A stretch of 64,000 bases of DNA from Morella rubra (lineage: Eukaryota; Streptophyta; Magnoliopsida; Fagales; Myricaceae). Location: positions 4,363,637-4,427,636 of the forward strand of contig CM025851.1 of NCBI GenBank assembly GCA_003952965.2, written 5' to 3'. Under the pieces are notes generated by a model, which saw nothing but the letters and a program-made list of their open reading frames with translations, made no database searches and was not told the origin of the DNA. This document shows positions 15,416 to 25,736 of the stretch, one piece after another. The stretch's first letter is position 1, and each line of letters opens with the position of its first letter. Made by a program: the position numbers and the translations under genes.

Positions 15416-18303
15416 ATGGTTATATTGCAGCTTTCTCTTCCCACCCCATTTATCCTCCAAAGGAATGACATCATTACTGGATTTGCAACTATTCATAAAA
15501 ACAGTTCATCTGGGTTTCATTCAACCCTTGCTCCAAGATTGTTCGTATCCAACTTCCAGCAGCCTCAATATCCCATTTCACCGTTTCCTCAAGCTAATCA
15601 GGTCCAAGTTTTACAATTGAAAGGCCTTCAAATATTTTCCCCAGCGTTCTTCTTTCATACATGCATAAATATGCCATATTCATAATGAAAAAATTAAATG
15701 TTGTTGTTGCTTTTAGTCTGTTTCTCTAGGCATTGCTTATAAGCTCTTTAACCTGTTTTCCTTTGGCATGATTCTGAATCAACATCTGTGAATTGTTATG
15801 TCAGAGGGTAGCGGCTATTGTGTTAGGAGATGGATCGGAGTCAAGGCTTTACCCCTTGACAAAGAGAAGATCAGAAGGGGCCATTCCTATTGCAGCAAAT
15901 TACAGGCTTGTTGATGCAGTTATCAGCAACTGCATTAACAGTAACATAAACAAGATATTTGCTCTTACGCAGTTCAACTCAACTTCTCTCAATTCCCATC
16001 TTTCCAGAGCTTACTCCGGATTAGGTATTGGGAAAGAAGGATTTGTCCAAGTAATTACAGCTTATCAGACCCTTGAAGACAATCGCTGGTTTCAGGTTTA
16101 AAAGCATGCACTTCTGACTTCTCATAATCCTCATATATTCCTATATCCGTGTTCGTTTGGTATTCAGAATTCTGTGCACTTCTCAATATTAGGGAGCTGC
16201 AGATGCTGTCAGAAGATGCCTGTGGATAATGGAAGAGTATCCCGTGACTGACTATCTGATTCTTCCTGGCCACCATCTCTACAAGATGGACTACCAGAAA
16301 ATCATAGAGGCTCATCGAAACAGCAAGGCTGACATAACTATTGTGGCATTGAGTGCTCGGAGAAATCAAAACCGAGGTTTTGGCTTTCTGAAAGTGAATC
16401 CTGAAAACCAAGTTCTAGAGTTTAGATTGAAGTCAGAGAGTGGGTCAAACAGTTCTGTTTCAGTAAGTTTCGTCCCGAGCTCTGCTTTGCTTAAATTTTT
16501 GGTCTGTCGATTTTCTGGTGTTTCTTTGAGGAAGTTTAATTCTGAATTTCAGGTGGAAAGCTCAAGTAAATGCAATGATGGCGCATATAGCAATCATTCG
16601 AGTATGGGAATATACCTCGTCAATAGAGACAAAATGGTACAGCTTCTAAGAGAACATTTTCCGAAGGCAAATGACTTCACTAGCGAAGTAATTCCAGGTG
16701 CTATATCCTTAGGAATGAAGGTCAGACTTAGTTTGCATGCCCTTCCACTGGGTTGGTTTTCTATTCAATTTGCATGCAAGTGCTCTTTCTTCCTCTGTCC
16801 CTTCATAAAGATACGCTTTGGTAGTTATTTATCTTTTTAATTCCAATTAGTGAGAAGATTCTCCTCCTTGGGTGAGGGTCAGGTACAAGCTTTCATCTTT
16901 GATGGATATTGGGAGGACATGAGGAGCATTGGAGCATTCTACCTAGCAAATATGGAAAGCACAAAGAAAGCAAACATGGGATTTAAGTCAGTAACTCTAA
17001 TACCGGGAAAAGGCTGAAAGTATAATGCCTGTGCATCACTTTAGTGAATGTGTTGCCTATATTAGACAGCTCCCCAAGTAACCCAAAATTCCTCCTTTCA
17101 TAGCAGCTTCTTTGATAAAGAGTCTCCTATCTACACTTTGTCTCGGATTCTGCCTCCAACTCATTTGACTGATGCCCTAATAACAGATAGTGTCATTGGA
17201 GATGGCTGCATTCTCAGTGTAAGGAACAACTTTCTCTGCCTCTGCAGTTTGTAACAGTATATTTATTGATAGTCACTTAGCCAGTAACAAATTCCGAAGC
17301 CCAAAAACAAAAAGTTGAAGTTTACATCGAGTATATATTCTTTTTTCGTTCTAAATTTTGCCTTGAATTGCTGTTTCTAATATACTTTTGACCTTTCTAA
17401 GAGTAGAGGTGCAAGATCAAAGGCACAGTAGTTGGTATGAGGACAAGAGTTCGAGATGGGGCTGTGATTGAGGATTCAGTGATCATGGGTTCTGATAGCT
17501 ATCAAGTAAGAGAGATCTGATTCTTTGATTCATATATCACTTAAATGGTAATATCGGAGACTGGTAAAGAGAACTTGAAAACCGGAATCCCCAAAAAACA
17601 AAAGAAAAAAAAAAAGCAAAAGAGAGAAACCCAAGCGATTGAGTTTAGGTATATTCTTTCCCAGTCTTAACAGTTATCTTATTGACAGTGGAAGCATGTG
17701 TTGTCAACAGATGGAAGATATTCAAAGCAGCAGCAGGGACAGGAAGAGCCTTGACATTCCTTTAGGAATTGGGGAAGATACTCGAATAATGAAAGCCATT
17801 GTAGATAAGAATGCAAGAATTGGCAGAAACGTTTTGGTAAGGAAAGTACAAAAAAACTAGTCAATGCTTCTCAATAGCCAAAGCAATTAGAAATATTAAG
17901 ATTTGTTGCAAAGCAAAACTGTCTAGAAGTTTTACGTATATTGTTAGATTTTGCTTTTAATATTTGAATTTACGTTTTTGTGACCAATATGCAGTGAAGT
18001 TTTTAAGATAGAGTGCAGAAGAGCAAAAGACAGGTTATAATTCATGGCACTAGCCATCTAGAAAACCTTTATGAATGTCTATCTGACAGAGCCATCTAGA
18101 CAGGGTTGTCTGTTGGCTAAGCAGTGTGTCGCATTTCATTGCCCTTTATGTGTTCTAAACAAGTGATGTGTTGGTTTTTAATGCAGATCATTAACAAAGA
18201 CAATACCCTAGAAGGGAACAATGAAGCTAATGGCTACATGATCAGTGGGGGGATTGTGGTTATTCTTCGTGGTGCAGTCATCCCTGACGGCAGCATCTTA
18301 TGA
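15416..18303 (+). CDS. APS2: ADP-glucose pyrophosphorylase small subunit-like protein (APS2-like), catalytic residues altered
   Basis: AGPase makes ADP-glucose for starch in plastids. Nine exons keep frame: 15416-15601, 15805-16095, 16193-16462, 16553-16720, 16883-16986, 17107-17218, 17407-17505, 17711-17836 and 18187-18303, giving about 490 aa. Exon 1 looks like a transit peptide; its ATG is the first in frame but is not certain. Conserved parts are NYRLVDAVISNCINSNI, LTQFNST, ASMGIY-like SSMGIYLVNRDKMVQLL, SEVIPGAISLGMKV, DGYWEDMRSIGAFY and the beta-helix repeats with DSVIGDGCIL and VDKNARIG. Key sites are changed. The glycine-rich GGGxGTRL loop reads GDGSESRL. The AKPAVP segment reads SEGAIP. 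The metal-site GDHLY reads GHHLY. The sugar-phosphate EKP motif is absent. This matches the Arabidopsis APS2 (At1g05610) subfamily, which is known to lack normal activity. A regulatory or vestigial role is inferred. Confidence 0.9.
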
Positions 18304-19222
18304 GAGTTATGGGGCATAATATAATCTTCTTCGGTTTTGATTCTTTCATTGAAAAAACAGAGCCGTGCCTGTACCGAGAGAGAAAAATTTCATGCATGGG
18401 ACCAACCGCAGAGCCAACGAGATGAAATTTAGAGGCATAACATTAACACATATTTCATTCCATTTAAATTTCAGTCCTTCATTCTTTCTGGACAAGCAAG
18501 CCTTTATGTAATGGCCAAAGTTATTATATAGATTTTTTTAATTTTCTGTGAAGTGGAAGATTTCATTGCAAGGGGTACCGTTTCTATTTTCATTTTTTTT
18601 TTAATTTTCTCCCATCTGCCAGTATAGGAGCAAAGAGAAAGAAAAAAAAATGCAAGCTAAGACACAAACTGCTTTACTTTCTCATATTTTTTGGGTAGTG
18701 AAATATTCAGAAATTTCATTTCATTTTTTGACAACTCAAATATCCGGAATTTACGATATATCGTACTAGATTTTACCTGATCTGGGCCAAAAAGGCTGGA
18801 TGCGTTCAAGTCACCTTATCTTTATTGACGGGGAAGTGGACTCTGGAGAGAACGCATTTCCTATTAGTTTGGAAACGACAGCGTTAAGTTGGCAAGAGGA
18901 ATGCGAGTCTCTCCGTAACTCCGTCGTCTTATCCAAGTTCTATTCAGTTCAGTTCGGGTTGCTCTCTCAAGTCTCGAACTTCTTCTGCTCTGTCAGAAGT
19001 TCCTACTCGGAGTAAGTATTGAACAAAATCGAGAGAAGGAACTATTATTGGTCTTATTCGTTTTGTTTCTCAACAATCGGTGAGATTTCTTTGATGGGTA
19101 TGTTTCACTTTCTCAAACGTTTCTGATTTCTCTTCAGTGGTCACTATAGCAGTTGTTAGTTTTACATGGAATAGACGTATATAGAAATAATAGACACATT
19201 CACACATATAGGAAAAGAAACC
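18304..19222. other. Intergenic region and probable 5' UTR of the RAP-domain gene
   Basis: 3' flank of the APS2-like gene, then the leader of the RAP gene. A GTAAGT donor at about 19012 and a TTTCTCTTCAG acceptor at about 19136 suggest a short 5' UTR intron, so the frame at 18800-19015 is probably untranslated leader. No other feature was seen. Confidence 0.45.
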
Positions 19223-21894
19223 ATGGAAGGGTTGTTAAACACATTCCCACACCAAATTTGCTTAAAACCATTCCTTTTCGATCCGAAAATAGTTCACAAG
19301 CTCTCAATGCTTAAGCCGAGAACTGGGGGTTTCCCCCAAAAACTCGAGCCTGGTTGTCTCGGAAGAAATTGCTTAAATTTGGATAGAGATCGTCCTGCTG
19401 TTATCTCAGTTAGCCTTCATGGTGATGATGGCGGAAAAGAATGTGATGGGGACTGGGAATTGGAGTTCCTTGGGGAGCTTGACCCTTTGGGTATCAAACC
19501 TCCCAAGAAAAGGAAAAAACAGCAGAAATCAAAGCTGCTCCAAGATACTGATGGGATGGATTGGTGTGTACGGGCAAGAAAGGTTGCGCTAAAATCAATT
19601 GAGGCAAGGGGGTTGACTCTTACAATGGAGGATTTGAGTACTGTGAAGAAGAAAAAGAAGAAGAACAAGAAGAAGATGGGAAACAAAGAGAAAATTAATA
19701 GGAAAGACAAGGACAATTTGTATTATGACTCCGAGGATGACTTTGAACCACAAGATATGAAATCTGTTGATGATATTGATGATCTAAGGAGGAAGGTGAG
19801 TATGATGGGAGACGGAATGTTCGAAGAAAAGAAGGAGCAGTCCATGGAAGAATTTGTTCAGAGGCTATCCCAATTTTCGGGGCCCTCTGATCGTAGGAAA
19901 GAAATTAATTTGAACAAAGCTATTGTGGAAGCACAGACTGCAGAGGAAGTGTTGGATGTTACTGCTGAGACAATCATGGCTGTTGGGAAAGGTTTGAGTC
20001 CCTCACCCCTCTCTCCTTTGAACATTGCCACTGCACTTCATCGTATTGCTAAGAACATGGAGAAGGTCTCGATGATGGAAACACATAGGCTTGCTTTTGC
20101 CCGTCGAAGAGAGATGTCTATGCTTGTGGCAATTGCAATGAAAGCCTTACCTGAATGTTCAGCTCAAGGTATCTCAAATATTTCATGGGCACTGTCCAAG
20201 ATTGGAGGTGAGCTGCTTTATTTGTCAGAAATGGACAGAGTTGCAGAGGTAGCCTTCTCCAAGGTTGGAGATTTCAATTCTCAGAATGTTGCTAATGTTG
20301 CGGGTGCTTTTGCTTCAATGCAGCATTCTGCTTCGGATCTCTTTTCAGGGTTGTCAAAAAGGGCGTCAGAGATAATTCACACTTTCCAGGAGCAGGAACT
20401 GGCTCAGGTCTTGTGGGCTTTTGCATCTTTATATGAGCCTGTTGACCCTCTGCTTGAATCTCTGGATAATGTCTTCAAGGACTCTAGCCAATTTAAATGC
20501 TGCTTAACTGAAAAAACTTTGAATGGTAATGAAGAAAGCAGTCTGGACAGCAGTGAAGAATTTGATCAAGTTTTAAGATCTCCTGTCCTCAGTTTTAGCA
20601 GGGGTCAGCTTGGGAATATAGCGTGGTCTTATGCAGTTTTTGGACAAATGGACCGGAACTTCTTCTCTCATATATGGAGAACTCTGAGCCACTTTGAGGA
20701 GCAAAGGGTTTCAGAGCAGTACAGGGAGGATATCATGTTTGCATCTCAAGTTCATCTTGTGAACCAGTGCTTGAGACTGGAGTACCCACATCTTCAGTTA
20801 TCTCTAAGGAATGCTCTTGAGGAGAAAATTTCTCTTGCAAGAAAAACTAAGAGGTTCAATGACAAAACAACTTCATCATTTCAGAAGGAGGTAGCTCGTC
20901 TTCTTGTTAGCACTGGCCTTGATTGGGTCCGAGAATATGTGGTGGATGGGTATACTTTAGATGCAGTTTTAGTTGATAAGAAGGTTGCCTTGGAGATTGA
21001 TGGGCCAACTCATTTCTCAAGGAATACCGGTGGGTATCTTTTACTAGTGCAAGATTGCAGCATGTCCTGTGTGCTGATATTTGAACGAGTCATTGTCCAC
21101 CCTATATAATCATTTAGCTTTCAATTGATATTTTTAGTTTTCTTATCTGCAGGGGCACCTTTAGGACACACCATGCTGAAGCGCCGCTACATCACTTCTG
21201 CTGGTTGGAAGGTCTATTCTTTGTCTAATCTAGAGGTGAGGTTCCAAGTTATTCATTTGCGTAGCAGATATATCATCTGCACTTAACTTGGTTTACATGG
21301 TGTGATAAAAACCCATTTCAAGAGATTGTATGAAAACCTCAGCCAAATGAAAAAAAAAAGAAAAAGAAAAAAAAAAAAGACAATGGTGATGCCAGTGAAA
21401 TTTTAAAGATATGTTTTCTTCTCAATTGTATTTACGCCCTTGCTAATTAACCTGCCTGCATTTATATGAATCTTTGGAAATTAAAGCACCACATACACAC
21501 ATGCATGGATGCATGTACATGTGACTACACATGTATTTGATCACCCAATGCCAATGGCAAGTTCACCATCTTTGTGGATATATGGTGTCTCTTTTATCAC
21601 GCATTCTGTGGCTATATGGCATACATCTCTTTAATTTTGTTTCTTGGACAAGACGATTGAAGTTCATTTATTTGTTTGTATCATCGTTTGTTATCTGTTT
21701 TTGTTTCAAACTTGTGTTTTTTTTTTTTTACTGTGTTTTGTTTTACTATTCTCCCCCTTTTATTGACTTATAAAATGGCTTCCCTTGTCTATATCTTCTA
21801 GTGGGAGGAACTTCAAGGTGGCTCGCAGCAACTAGACTACCTAAGAGAAGTTCTCAAAGATCACTTAGGTGAAAGCAACACAAACTTGGCATGA
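19223..21894 (+). CDS. RAP: RAP domain-containing protein, chloroplastic
   Basis: Plant RAP proteins are plastid RNA-binding factors; the Arabidopsis orthologue (At2g31890) is reported to act in 16S rRNA maturation. Three exons: 19223-21029 (602 codons plus one base), 21153-21235 and 21802-21894, giving about 660 aa. Residues 1-50 are a probable transit peptide. Residues about 95-160 are basic, with lysine runs ([14 protein letters not shown], then a K-rich tract near 140-155). An acidic patch [10 protein letters not shown] follows. Residues about 230-540 hold helical repeats with signatures such as [28 protein letters not shown] and [14 protein letters not shown], of the octotricopeptide type. 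The C-terminal RAP domain starts near residue 575 ([20 protein letters not shown]) and continues through [26 protein letters not shown] and a final [14 protein letters not shown]. Reading through the first intron would give a 628-residue product with an incomplete RAP domain. Confidence 0.93.
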
Positions 21895-22498
21895 AAAGCG
21901 ATGAGGTAAGATTGTGAAGGAATTGAGTTTGTGAAATTTTGGCGGATTTGTATTACTCACCCCAAAAGAAGGAAAGGGAGTTCTGTATTTTTGAGTAGAG
22001 TACAATGAAAGTTCCTTAACGTTCATGTATACTGGTGGGTGATTTCGATGCAGTGGAAATTGAAAATTGTACATAGACAGCTGAGTTTCATGTTGTCTGC
22101 GCTATGGCCAAGAAGCAAAGGCAGTTTGGTCGTTTGATAGATCTTTATGTCCACTCACGGGTCATTAAAATTTTGAAAATAATTTTTTGACGCCTGAAAT
22201 AACAATTTTTCCCCATAACAATAGTTATTAACGCTCCAAATGACAATTTTGTTTTCATAAAAATTAATAATTTTAAAGGTTAAAAAATTATTTTTCTTCA
22301 AAATTAACAGAAAGTTTTAATAAAAGGTGATGAAATTGGATTCAATTTCATAAAAATAATAGATGGAGTATAAATTTGAATTATGGATGTAAAATATATT
22401 TATCCTTTTAAGACCTTAGTTTAAGATATATTCAGATAGATTACATTCTTTCTAACTATAAAGATATATGGGCCGCAACGTGTGTCCGGCCCAGTGCA
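21895..22498. other. RAP-gene 3' flank and AT-rich spacer
   Basis: 3' UTR of the RAP gene, then AT-rich spacer up to the left boundary of the LEA tandem duplication. A short related pair, 'acgcctgaaataacaattt' and 'acgctccaaatgacaattt', lies at about 22190-22250. No gene was found. Confidence 0.5.
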
Positions 22499-25400
22499 CT
22501 GATCAGCAATTGCCGCGTAATCATTTTAATAAATGCTATATGGTCGGGGACCGAGAAATCGGCAACGATATCTGAACCATTAATCATAGTTTGGCTCTGC
22601 CACGTATCTCACACGGCTTTTCCGCCCTGTCCGTCAATAGTCTATGTACATATCCGATATCTCTCTCCTCGTAGTCGCCGGCAGTGATAGTAATCTTTTG
22701 GTCTCTCCTGAAAGCCAAACAGCAAGGTTCATATCAAGTTCGTTCGCTTCGATCTCAATTTCACTTTCCAGGTAGATATAGATTCCCGTTTACTTCTCAG
22801 GAATTTACGTTCTTTGTTGTTTTTTGGTATTAGTACTGTTATTGGTATCATCTTTGTTGTAATCAGAATCAATACATTGCTGCTGTGATCCGTTTGATTT
22901 TTCGAGCGATCTGATTTCTGCCTTCTTAGATCAATCGCTCATTTCGTTCTTAAGAAAGAAAGAAAATAAAGACGCGATTCTCGATTTTCGTGGAGTATTA
23001 TGCGCTCTACGTGATCTGTACGTTGGTTCGATTTCTTGCTTCGTTTCGAGCTCTGGTAATTTGCAATATGAGTTATGCGGATCCAGATCCCAATCTTCAA
23101 TCTACTTGATTCTCTATGTTTTAATGTGCGAAGTGGTCACGCAGTTTTTGTACCTTTTTTTCGGTTGAACTTGTGCATATACAGCTGTTGATTTGAGTGT
23201 TGCTCTGGACCGTAAATTTCAAGAATGTAGATCAAACCTTTTTTTCCTGAAAATCTAACTACTTTTTTTTTGTCTGCATTGTTGGTGGATACTAGATTTA
23301 AGTTAGTGCTGAATATGATTTTTGCGGCAACTTGAGTGGTATCAACTGTGCCAATTCTGATCCATTATATTTGTCAGTGCTTATAACAAGTTATTTTTAG
23401 GACAAAAAGGGGGAAATGCCTTTGATACCTTGTTATCCTTGATAATGGACGTATCAATGATTTCGTTCTGGATATTCCTTTTATTACACGATTGAATAAG
23501 AAAATGCAAGTTGGGTGATGCATTCTCCCAATCAAAATGCGACTTGAAATCCTTTAGAGACAAGAAAAGTATTCCTTTATCCCAGCAGCAATGAGCTTCG
23601 AGCACTTATTTTATGCAATTTTCCATAGAAAAGCACTCATCTGTATTATGTTTTCCAATTATCTAGAAACTTCTGTATGCCTTGCTTGCGATTAGCTTGT
23701 GTCATTTTTTAGGTCAATAGTACAAGTGCAATCTCTCTTGCTCATCCACTATCTCTTGCCTGTTTTGTCCACTTAATGCGTTACTTATTATGTCTAGGTT
23801 ATACTGTAAAATAATTCTTTTAACATTTGAAATCTTGTTGCTAAAGGCATGGCCTCATATGATGAGCCTGAAGTAGTTGAAAGGGATGTTAAGGACAAAG
23901 AGCACAAGGAAGATGACAAAGATGAAAAGGAAGGTGGATTTCTTGGGAAGGTCAAGAATTTCGTTAAAGACATTGGTGAGAAGATTGAGGGAACTATTGG
24001 ATTTGGGAAGCCATCAGCAGATGTCGCGGGGATTCACATCCCTTGTATCAATCTTGAGAAGGCAGAAATTGTTGTTGATGTTCTCATAAAGAACCCAAAT
24101 CCTGTCCCCATCCCTCTGATTGACATATCATACTTGATTGAGAGTGAAGGAAGGAAATTAGTTTCAGGATTGATCCCGGATGCTGGGACTATCCATGCAC
24201 ATGGTGAGGAGACTGTCAAAATACCAGTTCGACTGATTTATGATGACATAAAAAACACATATGATGATATTAAGCCTGGAAGCATAGTTCCATATAAGAT
24301 CAGGGTTGAACTCATTGTGGATGTGCCTGTTTTTGGTAGGCTAACTCTACCCCTTGAGAAAACTGGAGAGATCCCTATACCTTACAAGCCTGATATTGAT
24401 GTGGAGAAAATAAAATTTGAGAGGTTCTCCTTTGAAGAAACTGTGGCAATACTTCATTTGAAATTGGAAAATAAGAATGACTTTGACTTGGCCTTAAATT
24501 CTCTAGACTACGAGGTTTGGCTTTGTGATGTGAGCATTGGAGCTGCAGAACTCGCGAAGGCTACAAAAATTGATAAGAATGGAATAAGTTACATGGAGAT
24601 TCCCATCACCTTCAGGCCTAAAGAATTTGGCTCTGCACTGTGGGACATGATTAGAGGAAAAGGTACTGGTTACACCATGAAAGGACACATAAATGCTGAT
24701 ACTCCCTTTGGAACAATGAATTTGCCCATCAGCAAGGAGGGTGGTACTACCCGTCTCAAGAAGAACAGAGAAGATGGTGAGGATGACGAGGATGACGACG
24801 AGGTATGTTAGCTCACAAAGTTCTATGTCTATGAAATGATGGATTGGTTCATTCTGTATTGCTCGATCTATTAAATAGAGACAATATTTAAATATCACTG
24901 CTCTAATTTTGCTTCTGTGATTTTTATAGGCTTCCAAATGCATCATAGAAACAGTTCCTATCATTTTTTCTTATGCTTTTTGGTGACAATGTAGGTGTCC
25001 TCCCTTTTTGTACATGTGTTTGGAAAATGGTGGGATGACTCAGTATACATTTGTGATGTGTGGGCAATGAGATAAATCAATAGATACAATGTCAACTACA
25101 ATGATGAGCTATTTCACTGTTCTTATGCTTGCACAGGAAATTAGGCAGTGGCATTAATATTTCGACTTCTGGAAGCACCAGAAGAGAAGTAAATATTGGC
25201 CATGATCTGGTAGAACGGGAATGTTTAGATGTGCAAGTACAAAAAATATGCATTAAAAATTCCCTGGTTTTCAAACGCGCAACAAACCCCCAAGTCGTAG
25301 TTATCATAATATAGACTAATAGCTGCAAAATATATGCTCCAAGGATGTGCTCAGAATTGAGTGGTTATGATGACAATAAGCAACTCTTGCTCAGAATTCC

Positions 25401-25659
25401 TCTCATCTGGCTTTTCATCTGCTTCTAGCTCATCCACTTGCATGGATTCATCATGACCCTACTTTAAAAATTGACATTTGTTGTATGCCCACTTTATTTC
25501 AAAGTTTGGAATTCGATTTCTTGTTCATATTACGAGCTCCTCCAATTTGGGTATATTGTAAGTACTACTGATTTGTGTGGCCTTCCATGAACTCTTCAAT
25601 CATTTTTTCTTTGCAGGATAAAGAAAAGGCGACAGACGTGGGATTTTGTAGCCTGTGTT
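22499..25659 (+). repeat. 3.16-kb tandem duplication containing the LEA_2 gene, copy A
   Basis: Begins at 'ctgatcagcaattgccgcg' and recurs with an offset of 3161 bp, or 3155 bp after a 6-base indel (the bases 'tctgcc' near 22600 are absent from copy B). It covers promoter, 5' UTR, leader intron, coding region and 3' intron. The copies appear identical from about 22620 to 25507. The last 150 bases of copy A then become abruptly divergent, with many small indels against copy B. Confidence 0.93.
22620..23848 (+). promoter_or_regulatory. 5' UTR with leader intron of LEA_2 copy A
   Basis: A GC- and pyrimidine-richer leader at about 22630-22770 ends in 'tttccag|gtagat', a plausible donor at 22771-22772. 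The acceptor 'ttgctaaag' lies at 23846, two bases before the ATG. This gives a leader intron of about 1.07 kb. Such long 5' UTR introns often affect expression in plants, but that role is inferred here. The whole arrangement is duplicated for copy B, ending at 27001. Confidence 0.5.
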
Positions 25660-25736
25660 CTGATCAGCAATTGCCGCGTAATCATTTTAATAAATGCTAT
25701 ATGGTCGGGGACCGAGAAATCGGCAACGATATCTGA
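23849..25736 (+). CDS. LEA_2 (WHy-domain) desiccation-related protein, copy A
   Basis: LEA_2 proteins carry WHy domains and are linked to drought and desiccation tolerance. The main exon, 23849-24802, encodes 318 residues with an acidic/lysine-rich start (EHKEDDKDEKEGG), then GEKIEGTIGFGKPSADVAGI. Two WHy-type beta domains follow: about 75-175 (VDVLIKNPNPVPIPLIDISY, SGLIPDAGTIHAHGEETVKI) and about 195-300 (LHLKLENKNDFDLALNSLDY, GTGYTMKGHINADTPFGTMN). The tail is acidic. If the intron at 24803-25616 is spliced, the last exon (25617-25736) adds 39 unrelated residues. It runs into the start of copy B because the native stop has been lost by local sequence change. Without splicing the protein ends EVC at 24811. 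The coding exon is identical to copy B. Confidence 0.88.

Noticed and set aside
18800..19015. 71-codon frame before the RAP gene
   Set aside because: Followed directly by a GTAAGT donor and best explained as a 5' UTR exon. The main ATG at 19223 gives the conserved N terminus.
19417..19716. Minus-strand frame rich in Phe/Leu
   Set aside because: Shadow of the lysine-rich tract of the RAP-domain gene.
24503..24964. 153-codon minus-strand frame, repeated at 27658-28119
   Set aside because: Antisense to the LEA_2 coding exon. It is duplicated only because the whole unit is duplicated, with no family similarity.
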